This document shows positions 5,337 through 5,383 of a stretch of 5,383 nt of DNA, in pieces (within the stretch, counting starts at the first letter, position 1; each line of letters begins with the position of its first letter). Location of the stretch: the NCBI GenBank assembly GCA_002386065.1, contig DGES01000009.1, positions 51,241 to 56,623 of the forward strand. Reading direction: 5' to 3'. Under the pieces are notes generated by a model. The model worked only from the letters and a program-made list of their open reading frames with translations, had not been told where the DNA came from and did not search any database. Both the position numbers and the translations under genes were made by a program. This DNA comes from Firmicutes bacterium UBA3920. GTDB taxonomy: Bacteria > Bacillota > Clostridia > Caldicoprobacterales > Xylanivirgaceae.

Positions 5337-5383
5337 TATAGAATAATAAGCTAAATCAAGGAGTAACTGGTGCAAAATTGATA
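5332..5383 (+). other. Post-operon spacer with possible ribosome binding site
   Basis: After the repressor stop codon there is no terminator hairpin. AAGGAG at 5358-5363 resembles a ribosome binding site. The only start-like codons in range are a GTG (5370) that meets a stop after two further codons and a TTG (5378) at a long 14-nt spacing, so a following gene may begin at or beyond the window edge. The operon may therefore continue. Low confidence. Confidence 0.25.

Overview
The window looks like a low-GC Gram-positive anaerobe of the Clostridia/Tissierellia type. The evidence is AT-rich DNA, strong GGAGG-type ribosome binding sites, a sortase-anchored surface protein, a lipoprotein, and a clostridial-style 2[4Fe-4S] ferredoxin. 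No species can be named from the sequence alone.

Left part (19-3953, minus strand): a cobalamin (B12) riboswitch leader, an intrinsic terminator, then two co-directional genes 21 bases apart. Both encode exported surface proteins that combine an alpha/alpha-barrel of the terpene-cyclase/prenyltransferase fold with a DUF4430 (transcobalamin C-terminal-like) domain. These are the two domain types that build eukaryotic intrinsic factor and transcobalamin. The first gene gives a lipoprotein (barrel, about 110 residues of charged linker, DUF4430). The second gives a wall-anchored protein (signal peptide, DUF4430, Ig-like segment, barrel, acidic spacer, IPKTG sorting signal). With the B12 riboswitch, the simplest reading is a cell-surface corrinoid capture system made when B12 is scarce. 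This is the most interesting part of the window.

Middle (3613-4238, 626 bases with no intact gene): the terminator, the riboswitch, a likely -10 box for it, a short relic of a UBA-like coding sequence interrupted by a stop, and the promoter/operator of the right-hand operon. The two operons are divergent.

Right part (4239-5336, plus strand): a tight three-gene operon with a TTGACA-17-TATATT promoter that overlaps nested inverted repeats. It encodes a small 2[4Fe-4S] ferredoxin, a NapH-like membrane protein with four cysteines that could hold an Fe-S cluster, and an ArsR-family repressor. The repressor lacks the classical metal motif but keeps the two cysteines used by persulfide sensors of the BigR/SqrR/YgaV type. 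The likely picture is an autoregulated electron-transfer module that responds to reactive sulfur or redox state. Its electron donor and acceptor cannot be read from the sequence. After the repressor there are 47 bases with a possible ribosome binding site for a gene beyond the window.
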